Assembly: GCF_027497255.1 (NCBI RefSeq)
Contig: NZ_CP114903.1
Span: 2,108,001-2,172,000, forward strand
Reading direction: 5' to 3'
Origin: Micromonospora sp. WMMD882
GTDB lineage: Bacteria > Actinomycetota > Actinomycetes > Mycobacteriales > Micromonosporaceae
DNA length: 64,000 nt
The translations under genes were made by a program, and so were the position numbers. Shown here in pieces: positions 51,887-60,037 of the stretch; position 1 is the first letter of the stretch, and each line of letters opens with the position of its first letter. The notes under the pieces were generated by a model, which saw nothing but the letters and a program-made list of their open reading frames with translations, did not search any database and was not told where the DNA came from.

Positions 51887-52900
51887 CTACGCCGCGCCGG
51901 CCTGCCAGCGGACGGCCGCCGCGCCGGCCATGTCGCCGGCGTGCGCGAAGCCGGCGAGGACCAGCAGATCCCCCGGGCTGACCCTGCCGTCGGCGAGCGC
52001 CTGGTGCAGGGTGACCGGCACCGCCGCGCCGAACAGGTTGCCGTAGTCCTCGAAGGTGTCCAGGTGCCGCTCCGGCTTGAGCTGGAGCGCCTCCCGCCAG
52101 TTGCGCAGGAACATCCGGTTGGGCTGGTTGGTGACCAGCACGTCGATGTCCGGGGTGCGGACGCCGAGCCGGTCACACAGCGCGGTGACCACCTCGGGGA
52201 CGAGTTGGTTGCCCCGACCGATGATCTTGGCGACCTTGGAGTCGGTGAAGCTGACGTCCATCTCGCTCAGCCCCGGCTGCCAGTACTTGCGGTTGTCGTC
52301 GAAGGCCAGCCCGACGTCGGTGGCGTACTCGACGTACTGGCGGACCTCCACGTCGAGGATCGGCGAGGAGTCGCCGACGCGCAGGTAGCCGACCCCGCAG
52401 CCGTCGCCCGGCACCGGCGCGTGCGACTTGGCGCGGATGGTCGGCTGGGTGAAGACCTGGCCCGCGCTGTTCTGCACGTTGCACAGCAGCGCGGTGCGGG
52501 CCCCGCCGGACTGCATGATCTGCTTGGCGATCTTGAGCATGTAGACGAACGACACGCAGCCGCCGTTGTGCACGTCGAGCACCCACTCCGGGCGCACCCC
52601 GAGCCGGTGGGCGACCTCCGCGCCGGCCCCGGTGAACGGCAGGTCCGGCAGGAGGACGTTGGTGAGGAGCAGGTCCACCGGCTCGTCCCCGCGCTCCCTG
52701 GCCCGCTCCAGCACCGGCCGGGCCGCCCGGACGATCAGGTCGGCGGCGGTCTCGTCCGGCCCGATGTGCCGGCGGTACTTCGGCGACTTGAACATCACGC
52801 TGTCGTCGAGCGCGGCGTCGGCGCCCCGGTAGAAATCGGTGGGCACCTGCCGCTCGGGCAGGGCGCTGCCCAGGTCGACCAGGCTGACCGGGGTGGTCAC
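51887..52900 (-). CDS. KAS III-like (thiolase-fold) protein with altered active site
   Basis: A 337-residue protein of the FabH fold. The nucleophile is at C115 (LDVHNGGCVSFVYML) and the Asn of the triad at N288 (FEDYGNLFGAAVPVTL). The position of the usual HQAN histidine reads VTNQPNRMF, so Asn (N258) replaces His. FabH-like proteins with changed triads can act as acyltransferases rather than condensing enzymes (as known for the CerJ group), so acyl transfer onto an oxygen or nitrogen is a real option. The GTG overlaps the SRPBCC gene stop (GTGA). Confidence 0.85.
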   Translation of the reverse strand: MTTPVSLVDLGSALPERQVPTDFYRGADAALDDSVMFKSPKYRRHIGPDETAADLIVRAARPVLERARERGDEPVDLLLTNVLLPDLPFTGAGAEVAHRLGVRPEWVLDVHNGGCVSFVYMLKIAKQIMQSGGARTALLCNVQNSAGQVFTQPTIRAKSHAPVPGDGCGVGYLRVGDSSPILDVEVRQYVEYATDVGLAFDDNRKYWQPGLSEMDVSFTDSKVAKIIGRGNQLVPEVVTALCDRLGVRTPDIDVLVTNQPNRMFLRNWREALQLKPERHLDTFEDYGNLFGAAVPVTLHQALADGRVSPGDLLVLAGFAHAGDMAGAAAVRWQAGAA

Positions 52901-53550
52901 GCCGACACCCCTTCGCGGACCACGTGCCCGGTCACCGGGATGCCCCGGCGGTGCCGGTACTCCAGGATGGCCTTGAGGTTGTCCAGCTCGGCCCGGTGGC
53001 CGGCGTAGAACAGCGGCCACATGTCGCCCACCCAGACCCGGTCCGGGTCGGCCACCAGGTGCTTGTTCGGGTTGTCGTCGTAGTACGGGTGCCGGCAGTT
53101 GGTCCAGACCAGCACCGTGCCCGGCTTCTTCAGGACCAGCTCGGCGGGGATGATCCGGTTGAGGTAGATCATCCACAGCTCGTCGCCCTGGTCCCAGGCG
53201 CAGTGGTAGTCGACGGTCAGCGCCTCCCGGTTGGCGACCACCTTCGCGTAGATGCGGGTGTCGTCGGCCAGGGTGTCCCAGCCGAGGTGCAGGCCGGAGT
53301 CGTCGACCGGCTCGAAGTGCCGGGTGCTGTACGTCCACTCGTCGAGGTTGCGCAGGTCGGCGAGGTAGTCGAAGACGTCCTCCGGCGGGCAGTCGATGTA
53401 GTCCTGCACGGTGCAGAACTGCCCGTACACCGCGTCGTGGGGGTAGACCGCGTGGGTCATCTCCGCGGCCTTGGCCAGCGCCGCCTCCCGCGGGGTGGTC
53501 TCACAACGCAGCAGGTTCGGGATGTCAGCCAACGGCGACGACGGGCTCAT
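52897..53550 (-). CDS. SRPBCC (START-like) superfamily protein
   Basis: A 217-residue protein with a helix-grip fold pattern: FCTVQDYIDCPPEDVFDYLADLRNLDEWTYSTRHFEPVDD begins the domain and LKAILEYRHRRG is the C-terminal helix. Members bind lipids or polyketides and some act as cyclases or aromatases. AAGGAGCACCCC precedes the ATG. It overlaps the end of the ThDP gene by 26 bp and the KAS III-like gene by 4 bp, so the three are one operon. Confidence 0.75.
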   Translation of the reverse strand: MSPSSPLADIPNLLRCETTPREAALAKAAEMTHAVYPHDAVYGQFCTVQDYIDCPPEDVFDYLADLRNLDEWTYSTRHFEPVDDSGLHLGWDTLADDTRIYAKVVANREALTVDYHCAWDQGDELWMIYLNRIIPAELVLKKPGTVLVWTNCRHPYYDDNPNKHLVADPDRVWVGDMWPLFYAGHRAELDNLKAILEYRHRRGIPVTGHVVREGVSA

Positions 53551-55246
53551 GGGGTGCTCCTTGGGGACTCACGGTCTGGTCGAGATGGTTGAGGAAGGGT
53601 ACGAACGGTGGGATCTCCCGCGGGCTGACGTCGATGCAGACCACGGCCGGCGAGCGGGTCGCCACCTGATCGGTCAGCGCCTGCCGGAGCTCGTCCGGCG
53701 TGCGGGCGTGGGTGACCGGCAGGCCCGGGAACATGCCCCGGATCCCGGCGGCCAGGTCGGTGGGGCGGAACTCGTTGAACGTGTACGCGTCCTCGTAGTA
53801 GAGCTGCTCCCGGGTGACGCACATGCCGTGCGCGTTGTTGTTGACCACCACGAAGGTCACCGGCAGGTCGTGCTCGACGGCGGTGTGGATCTCCATGCCG
53901 TGCATCAGGAAACCGCCGTCGCCGATCACCACGAAGCTGCGCCGCCCGGTGCCGAACGCCGCGCCGATGCCCGCGCCGAGGCTGTGCCCCATGCCGCCCA
54001 TGCCCAGCGCGACGATGAACCGACCGTCCCGCGGGGTGGCCAGGTAGTGGATGACGCTCGCCGCGGAGTTGCCGGCGTCGGCGACCACCGTCGCGCCGTC
54101 CGGGACGGCGGCGTCGATCGCGTCGACCGCCTCGCGCAGCCGGAGCACGCCCTCGCCCTCGAACGGCGGGACGGACAGGAACCGCAGGTCGGGCCGGGTC
54201 GGCGCGGGCGGGGTCGGCCGGTGGGCGCGCAGCCGGTCGACCGCTGCCCGCAGCTCGGCGCGCAGGTCGCCGTCGACGTGCAGGGCGTGCGCGGCGTAGG
54301 CCGGCTCGGCCCCGAAGCAGATCAGCTCGGTACCGGTCAGCAGGGCGTCCAGGCCGCCCCGGGCCATCACCGGCAGCCGGGTGCCGACCAGCACGCAGAG
54401 CCGGGCGCCGCGCAGCGCGTCGGTGACGCTCGGGTGACCGATCACGCCGGCGACGCCCACGAACCGGGGGTCGTCGTTGGGGTAGACGTCCTTGCCGTCG
54501 GGCACCACGGCCACCCGGGCGTCCAGCGCGGCGGCGAACTCGGCCAGCTCCGCGCGGGCGCCCCGACGGGCCACCTCGTCCCCGGCGATGACCAGCACCG
54601 ACTCGCCGACCAGCTCGGCCAGCCGGTCGCCGGCCCGGTCGCGGGCCGCCGCGGCGGTGACGGAAATCCGACGCTCGGCCAGCAGCTCGTCGATGGGCGG
54701 CAGGCCCTCGACGACGGCCTGCTGCACGTCCTTCGGCAGCAGCAGCACCGCCGGGCCGCCGGGCAGCGCCCGGGTGGCGGTGAGCGCGTCGGCGAGCGCC
54801 GCGGCGATGTCCGCCGGGTCGTCGATCCGCCGGCAGTACCGGCTGATCGAGGAGAACAGCCGGTACGCGTCGAAGGAGCCGGCCAGACCGCTGGTGTCCT
54901 GGAACGCGCCCTGCCCCTCCAGCGGGCGGGGCGGCTGCCCGACGATGGCCAGCAGCGGCACCCGGGAGGCGTACGCCTCGGCGACCCCGGGCACCAGGTT
55001 CATCGCGCCCCCGCCCGAGGTGGACACGGCCACGGCGAGCCGGCCGGTGGCCCGGGCGTACCCGTCGGCCATGGCGGCGGCGGAGAACTCGTGCTTGGCC
55101 ACCACGGCCGTGACCTGCTCACCGCAATGGTGCACGGCGTCGTACAGGTCCTCAATGTTGGCGCCGCCCACGCCGAATATGTGTCGCACGCCGACCTGGT
55201 GCAACGATGTGATCAGATAATCGACTAACCGGCCCGGTCTGTCCAT
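53525..55246 (-). CDS. thiamine diphosphate-dependent enzyme, acetolactate synthase-like
   Basis: A 573-residue three-domain ThDP enzyme. The PYR domain has GVRHIFGVGGANIEDLYDAV and the activating Glu in VVAKHEFSAAAMADGYARATG; the central domain is at about 190-330; the PP domain has the metal site VIGDGGFLMHGMEIHT ending NNNAHGM. Donor is presumably a 2-oxo acid, giving an acyloin or aldehyde. The ATG giving MDRPGRLVDYLITSL is the best fit to the family, although its ribosome site is weak. First gene of the minus-strand operon, divergent from the ACP gene. Confidence 0.88.
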   Translation of the reverse strand: MDRPGRLVDYLITSLHQVGVRHIFGVGGANIEDLYDAVHHCGEQVTAVVAKHEFSAAAMADGYARATGRLAVAVSTSGGGAMNLVPGVAEAYASRVPLLAIVGQPPRPLEGQGAFQDTSGLAGSFDAYRLFSSISRYCRRIDDPADIAAALADALTATRALPGGPAVLLLPKDVQQAVVEGLPPIDELLAERRISVTAAAARDRAGDRLAELVGESVLVIAGDEVARRGARAELAEFAAALDARVAVVPDGKDVYPNDDPRFVGVAGVIGHPSVTDALRGARLCVLVGTRLPVMARGGLDALLTGTELICFGAEPAYAAHALHVDGDLRAELRAAVDRLRAHRPTPPAPTRPDLRFLSVPPFEGEGVLRLREAVDAIDAAVPDGATVVADAGNSAASVIHYLATPRDGRFIVALGMGGMGHSLGAGIGAAFGTGRRSFVVIGDGGFLMHGMEIHTAVEHDLPVTFVVVNNNAHGMCVTREQLYYEDAYTFNEFRPTDLAAGIRGMFPGLPVTHARTPDELRQALTDQVATRSPAVVCIDVSPREIPPFVPFLNHLDQTVSPQGAPHEPVVAVG

Positions 55247-55479
55247 TATGGATGGCCCCCGCCGTCCCTCGATGCTGATGTGAGCCCAGGGGTGCCCATC
55301 ATGCCGGGTGGAACCGTGAGACACAAGGTCGAATTGGAGGCTCGCCCCACCCCTCTCCACTGTGGCATGATCCTGCAGACTGTCCCGCGGGCGGTCGATA
55401 CGCATTCTCGTCAGTGGCGGCAAGTGAAACCTCTCGCTACCGAAAGAATAATCACCCCACGTGCCGGAGGAGCTACCCA
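55247..55479. promoter_or_regulatory. divergent control region between the ThDP and ACP genes
   Basis: 233 bp lie between the two start codons, with lower GC than the flanks. On the minus strand TTGTGT and CATGAT are 17 bp apart and could drive the ThDP operon. A plus-strand promoter for the ACP gene must be here but I cannot place it. Shared regulation of the two operons is possible. Confidence 0.35.
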
Positions 55480-55728
55480 GTGATTACCGTCGAACAGGTC
55501 TGTGAAATGGTGCAGAAGAAACTGCGCGGAAAGAACGCCGAGGAGATCACCCTGGGCGAACAGACCGCCTTCGATGAGTTGGGGCTGTCCAGCCTCCAGG
55601 TCGCCGACATCGTCTACGGCATCGAGGACCAGCTCGGCATCGAGTTCGACCCCTCCCGGGCGGCCGACGTCAAGACCATCGGCGACCTGGTGGAGCTGGC
55701 CAACACCACGGCCCAGGTCCAGGCATAG
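55480..55728 (+). CDS. free-standing acyl carrier protein
   Basis: An 82-residue acidic helical protein. The phosphopantetheine Ser is S38 in FDELGLSSLQVADIVYGIED; Ser replaces the usual Asp before it (SSL for DSL). The GTG is preceded by GGAGGAG. No fatty-acid synthase genes surround it, so it is probably dedicated to this pathway and loaded by the acyl-AMP ligase. The phosphopantetheinyl transferase at 43710 could activate it. Confidence 0.9.
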   Translation: MITVEQVCEMVQKKLRGKNAEEITLGEQTAFDELGLSSLQVADIVYGIEDQLGIEFDPSRAADVKTIGDLVELANTTAQVQA

Positions 55729-55732
55729 GGCC

Positions 55733-56653
55733 GTGTCCGTCCACGCGCCGGCGGCCACCGCCCCGTCGACGGCCGACGCCGACCCCGGCGTCGGCCGTTA
55801 CGACGGGGCGTCGATGGATGCCATCCAGCAGCACTACGACCTCTCCAACGACTTCTACGCCCTCTGGCTCGGCGGCTCCATGGCCTACAGCTGCGCGCTG
55901 TGGGACGGGCCGGACGACGACCTCGACTCGGCGCAGATCCGAAAGTTCGACTACCTCATCGAGGGCGCCCGGGCCACCGGCGCGCGGCGGGTGCTCGACG
56001 TGGGCTGCGGCTGGGGCGGCCTGATGGAACGCCTGGTGGACACGCACCGGGTGGGCCACGTCGTCGGGCTGACCCTGAGCGACTCGCAGGCCGACTGGGT
56101 ACGCCGGCACGGCTCGGACGCGGTCGAGGCGCACGTGCAGAACTGGCTCGACCACACCCCGGCCGAGCCGTACGACGCGATCATCTCGATCGGCGCGTTC
56201 GAGCACTTCGCCCGGGACGGGCTGACCCGCCCGGCCCGCGTCGCCGCGTACCGGGAGTTCTTCGCCCGGGCCCGGGGCTGGCTGCCGGCCGGCGCCCGGA
56301 TCGCCATCCAGACCAACGTCAAGGGCAACAACGTCCGGATGGACCGGCAGACCGTCCGTGACCTGCTCTTCATCATGGAACGGGTGTTCACCGAGTCGGA
56401 GATCCCCGACCTGGCCGAGGTGATCCAGGGCAGCGAGCGGCTCTTCGACGTGGTGTCGGTCCGCAACGACCCGGAGCACTACGCGCGCACCTGCGCCGAG
56501 TGGCTGGCCGGCCTGCGGCGGCACCGCGAGCGGGCCCTGGCGCTGGTGGGCGAGGAGCAGGTCGCCGACTACGAGCGGTACCTGTCGGCCACCGTCGGGC
56601 ACTTCGAGCGGCGGCACCTCGGCCTGGCCCGCCTGGTCTTCGAGGCCGTCTGA
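55733..56653 (+). CDS. cyclopropane-fatty-acid-synthase-like methyltransferase
   Basis: A 306-residue SAM-dependent enzyme of the CFA/mycolic-acid modifying group. The signature QQHYDLSNDFYALWLGGSMAYSCALW opens the domain, followed by the SAM motif RVLDVGCGWGGLM and AIISIGAFEHFARDG. It could methylate or cyclopropanate the double bond made by the desaturase. The GTG lies four bases after the ACP stop. It is shorter than typical Cfa (about 380 residues) and lacks its N-terminal domain. Confidence 0.85.
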   Translation: MSVHAPAATAPSTADADPGVGRYDGASMDAIQQHYDLSNDFYALWLGGSMAYSCALWDGPDDDLDSAQIRKFDYLIEGARATGARRVLDVGCGWGGLMERLVDTHRVGHVVGLTLSDSQADWVRRHGSDAVEAHVQNWLDHTPAEPYDAIISIGAFEHFARDGLTRPARVAAYREFFARARGWLPAGARIAIQTNVKGNNVRMDRQTVRDLLFIMERVFTESEIPDLAEVIQGSERLFDVVSVRNDPEHYARTCAEWLAGLRRHRERALALVGEEQVADYERYLSATVGHFERRHLGLARLVFEAV

Positions 56654-56689
56654 CCCCCACCGACACGACACCGTCAGCGAAGGAGTGTT

Positions 56690-58012
56690 GTGCCGAACTA
56701 CCGACACGAGGTCTACTGGCAGACCACCGAGGCCGCCGAGCCGCAGGACGCGCTGACCGGTGACGTCGACTGCGACGTCGCCGTCGTCGGCGCCGGGTTC
56801 ACCGGCATGTGGACGGCGTACGGCTTGAAGAAGGCCCGGCCGGACCTCGACATCCACCTGCTCGACGCGGGCCTCGCCGGGGGCGCCGCCTCGGGCACCG
56901 CCGACGGTTTCGTCACCCCCACCCTCGGCAAGGACCTGGACCAGCTCATCCGGGTGTACGGCGAGCCGGCCGCGGCGAAGGCCTCGGCGATCGTCGGCCG
57001 GTCCATCCTGGAGATCGGCCGGTTCTGCCGCCGGGAGAAGGTCGACGCCGAGTACGAGGCGAACGACTACCTGATGGTGGCCCGCAACGACGGGCAGCTC
57101 GCCCGGCTGGAGCACGACCGCAGGCTGGCTCTCCGACTGGGCAGCGACACCAAGATCATGGACGCCGACGAGGCCCGCGCCTACGTCGACTCCCCCGAGA
57201 TCCAGGGGGCGGTCCGGGTGGGCGGCGCGCTGGTCAACCCGTTCAAGCTGGCCCGTGGCCTGGTCCGGACGTTGCGCGGGATGGGCGTGACCATCCACGA
57301 GCGCAGCCCGGCGTCCCGGGTCGACCCGGCCGGTCCGGGCGGCGGGCCGCACACGGTGGTCACCGCCGCCGGCCGGGTCCGCGCCCCGCAGGTGGTCCTG
57401 GCCACCAGCGCGTCCCAGTACACGTTCCCGGAGTTCCGGCGCACCGTGCTGCCGATGTGGAGCTACGCGCTGATCAGCGAGCCGCTCACCGAGGAGCAGC
57501 TCGGCCGGGTGCGCTGGCCCGGCCGGGAGGGCATCGTCGAGGCGAAGACCTTCCTGCACTGTGGCCGGTTCACCGCCGACAACCGGCTGATGTGGGCCGG
57601 CGGGCGGGCGTACTACTACCCGCGCAGCCCGTTCGACCAGGGGCACCACGACAACGCCGCGATCTACCGGGAGCTGACCGCGTCGTTCGGCGAGTTCTTC
57701 CCGGCCTGGCGGGACGACGTACGGTTCGAGTTCGCCTACGGCGGGGTCATCGACATCACCCGGGACATGATGCCGCACTTCGGCACGCTGCGCCCCGGCC
57801 TGCACTACGGGTACGGCTACTGCGGCAACGGCATCGCCGCCACCCACACCGGCGGGCGGATCCTGCGGGACCTGGTCCTCGGCGAGTCCACCGACTACTC
57901 GACGCTGGCCCTGGTCGACGCGAAGCGTCCGGCCTTCCCGCCGGAGCCGATCAGCTTCGCCGGCTTCCAGGTGCTGTCCCGGGTGTACGAGTGGAAGGAC
58001 AAGCGGCCGTGA
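56690..58012 (+). CDS. FAD-dependent oxidoreductase (DAO family)
   Basis: A 440-residue protein with the FAD motif VDCDVAVVGAGFTGMWTAYGLKKARPDLDIHLLDA at about 26-60 and the C-terminal FAD contact YGYCGNGIAATHTGGRILRDLV. DAO-type enzymes oxidise amines or amino acids; the substrate is unknown here. The GTG start has AAGGAG upstream. It overlaps the next gene by GTGA. Middle operon position suggests action on an acyl-ACP-derived or amino intermediate. Confidence 0.85.
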   Translation: MPNYRHEVYWQTTEAAEPQDALTGDVDCDVAVVGAGFTGMWTAYGLKKARPDLDIHLLDAGLAGGAASGTADGFVTPTLGKDLDQLIRVYGEPAAAKASAIVGRSILEIGRFCRREKVDAEYEANDYLMVARNDGQLARLEHDRRLALRLGSDTKIMDADEARAYVDSPEIQGAVRVGGALVNPFKLARGLVRTLRGMGVTIHERSPASRVDPAGPGGGPHTVVTAAGRVRAPQVVLATSASQYTFPEFRRTVLPMWSYALISEPLTEEQLGRVRWPGREGIVEAKTFLHCGRFTADNRLMWAGGRAYYYPRSPFDQGHHDNAAIYRELTASFGEFFPAWRDDVRFEFAYGGVIDITRDMMPHFGTLRPGLHYGYGYCGNGIAATHTGGRILRDLVLGESTDYSTLALVDAKRPAFPPEPISFAGFQVLSRVYEWKDKRP

Positions 58013-59013
58013 GCCCGTCGAAGGTCACCGTCCTCACCGGGGCGTCCGGGGTGGTCGGCCAGTCGATCATCCGTGAGCTGGGCGGGCGGCCGGTCGTCGC
58101 GCTCGTCAACTCGGGCAGCGTCACCGGGCCCGGGGTGGAGATGCTGCGCTGCGACCTGTCCCGGCCGCGGCTCGGCCTCGACGACGACGCCTACCGGGAC
58201 CTGGTCGCCCGGACCGGCGCGGTCATCCACTCCGGCGGGCTGACCGACTGGGGTCAGTCCCCGGAGCGCTACCAGCGGACCAACGTCGACGGTACCCGGG
58301 AGGTGATCGAGCTGGCCCGCCGGGCCGACGCGGCGATCTACCACCAGAGCACGTCGTTCGTGCACGCGCTCGCCGACGACGCCCCGCTGCCGCTGAGACC
58401 GACCAACGTGGTCAGCGCGTACGTGCGCTCCAAGCTGGCCGCCGAGGAGCTGCTCCGCGCCTCCGGCGTACCGTACGTGATCTTCCGGCCGACGAACCTG
58501 ATCGGCGACGCGGCGACCGGGGTGACCTCGCGCGGGCAGATCGTGCAGCTCATGTCGGACTGGATCTGCCGGGGCCGGGCGAAGCTCTTCCCCGCGCACC
58601 CGGGCAACCTGGTGGACATCGTCCCGCAGGACACCCTCTCCCAGGCCACCATCGCGGCGATGGACGCCGGCGACAGCGGCCGGGAGTACTGGGTCACCTA
58701 CGGCAAGGAGGCGATGACCGTCGACGACGCGCTGGACGTCTGCGTCGAGCACGCCCGGCGGCGCGGCAGGGAGATCACCCGCCCCCGGGTGATCCACCCG
58801 GACGAGCTGACCGAGGCGGAGCTGGCCGCTCTGGCCCCGATGTCCCGCCGGTACGTGGAGGTCCTCGCCGACGTCAGCGAGGTGACCGCGTGCTCCGGCG
58901 GAGCCCTCCCCTCCTCCCTCGAGGAGCTGCGCAGCCGGTACGGCCTGCCGCACGTCTCCGACCGGGACGCCTACCGACGAAGCCTCGAATACTGGAGCGA
59001 GCACGGTGCCTGA
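58009..59013 (+). CDS. extended SDR / thioester-reductase-like NAD(P)-binding protein
   Basis: A 334-residue Rossmann protein with VTVLTGASGVVGQSIIRELGG, IYHQSTSFVHAL and the YxxxK catalytic pair in SAYVRSKLAAEELLRASG. PGNLVDIVPQDTLSQATIAA resembles the substrate side of Male-sterility/NAD_binding_4 reductases, so reductive release of an acyl thioester is possible, as is sugar or ketone modification. The GTG overlaps the preceding stop and its end overlaps the next gene by 8 bp. Confidence 0.8.
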   Translation: MSPSKVTVLTGASGVVGQSIIRELGGRPVVALVNSGSVTGPGVEMLRCDLSRPRLGLDDDAYRDLVARTGAVIHSGGLTDWGQSPERYQRTNVDGTREVIELARRADAAIYHQSTSFVHALADDAPLPLRPTNVVSAYVRSKLAAEELLRASGVPYVIFRPTNLIGDAATGVTSRGQIVQLMSDWICRGRAKLFPAHPGNLVDIVPQDTLSQATIAAMDAGDSGREYWVTYGKEAMTVDDALDVCVEHARRRGREITRPRVIHPDELTEAELAALAPMSRRYVEVLADVSEVTACSGGALPSSLEELRSRYGLPHVSDRDAYRRSLEYWSEHGA

Positions 59014-59959
59014 GACAGCAGACCACGACACCGCCGACGACCGCTGGCAGGCGCCGGCCCTGGCCGGCCGGGTCGCGCTGGTCACCGGGGGCAGCCGGGG
59101 CGTCGGGCGGGGCATCGCCCTGGCCCTCGGCGACGCCGGGGCCACCGTCTACGTGACCGGCCGCAGCACCCGGGGCGAGGGCAGCACCGAGGGGCTGCCC
59201 GGCACCGTCGACGACACCGCCGACGAGGTGACCAAGCGCGGCGGGCAGGGCGTCGCGGTGCGCTGCGACCACCACGACGACACGCAGGTCGCCGCGCTTT
59301 TCGCGCGGATCGCGCAGGAGCAGGGCGGCCGGCTGGACCTGCTGGTCAACAACGCCTGGAGCGGGTACGAACGCTCCGACGAGGCCCGCTTCGACGCCCC
59401 GTTCTGGCAGCAGCCGATGTGGCGGTACGACGCGTACGCCGCCTCGGTGCGGGCCCAGTTCACCGCCAGCCGGCACGCCGCCGAGCTGATGCTGCCCCGG
59501 GACGCCGGACTGATCGTCACGATCTCCTACACCGACGGGGACACCTACCTCGGGCAGGCCGCGTACGACATGTTCAAGGCCGCCTCCGACCGGCTCAGCC
59601 GGGCGATGGCCGGCGACCTGCGCCGTACGCGGATCACCTCGGTCGGCCTGCACCCCGGGTTCGTCCGCACCGAGCGGGTCGAGGCGGCCTGGTCGGCGCT
59701 GGGCAGCGGCCCGGCGGCGGTGGTCCACTCGGCCGAGTACGTCGGCCGGGCCATCGCCCACCTGCTCGCCGACCCGACCGTGCGGGAGTCCTCCGGTCAG
59801 GTCCTGGCCTGCGGCGACCTCGCCGAGCGGTACGGCTTCTCCGACGTCGACGGACGTCGCCCGCCGGCGTTCAGGCTGGAGGGCATGATGAGCCTGGCCA
59901 CCCGGATGGAACGCCTGAACAAGGTCATCGCCGCGCAGAAACGCGCCGCCGAGGGCTGA
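59006..59959 (+). CDS. short-chain dehydrogenase/reductase
   Basis: A 317-residue classical SDR with RVALVTGGSRGVGRGIALALG, LDLLVNNAWSGYERSD and the catalytic Tyr/Lys in AAYDMFKAASDRLSRAMA. The C-terminus is longer than in standard SDRs (RLEGMMSLATRMERLNKVIAAQKRA), as in the DHRS1-like group. Last gene of the ACP operon. Confidence 0.9.
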   Translation: MPETADHDTADDRWQAPALAGRVALVTGGSRGVGRGIALALGDAGATVYVTGRSTRGEGSTEGLPGTVDDTADEVTKRGGQGVAVRCDHHDDTQVAALFARIAQEQGGRLDLLVNNAWSGYERSDEARFDAPFWQQPMWRYDAYAASVRAQFTASRHAAELMLPRDAGLIVTISYTDGDTYLGQAAYDMFKAASDRLSRAMAGDLRRTRITSVGLHPGFVRTERVEAAWSALGSGPAAVVHSAEYVGRAIAHLLADPTVRESSGQVLACGDLAERYGFSDVDGRRPPAFRLEGMMSLATRMERLNKVIAAQKRAAEG

Positions 59960-59976
59960 CGCGCGGGCAGACGGAA

Positions 59977-60007
59977 GAGCCGGGGAGGACGCTGTCCTCC
60001 CCGGCTC
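59977..60007. terminator. 14-bp hairpin after the SDR gene
   Basis: GAGCCGGGGAGGAC and its exact complement flank the 3-nt loop GCT, with GACG/CGTC further out. It lies between the convergent SDR and aspS stops. Confidence 0.88.
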
Positions 60008-60037
60008 CCGTCGTCCGCAGGACCGGACGGAGTGGGA

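Noticed and set aside
55280..55483. Short plus-strand open frame before the ACP gene
   Set aside because: It has no ribosome site, overlaps the ACP start and the divergent promoter region, and has no recognisable motif.
49068..59959. Polyketide or non-ribosomal peptide cluster
   Set aside because: No ketosynthase-AT module, condensation or adenylation-PCP module is present. The adenylating enzyme is of the acyl-AMP ligase type and the KAS is a small FabH-like protein.
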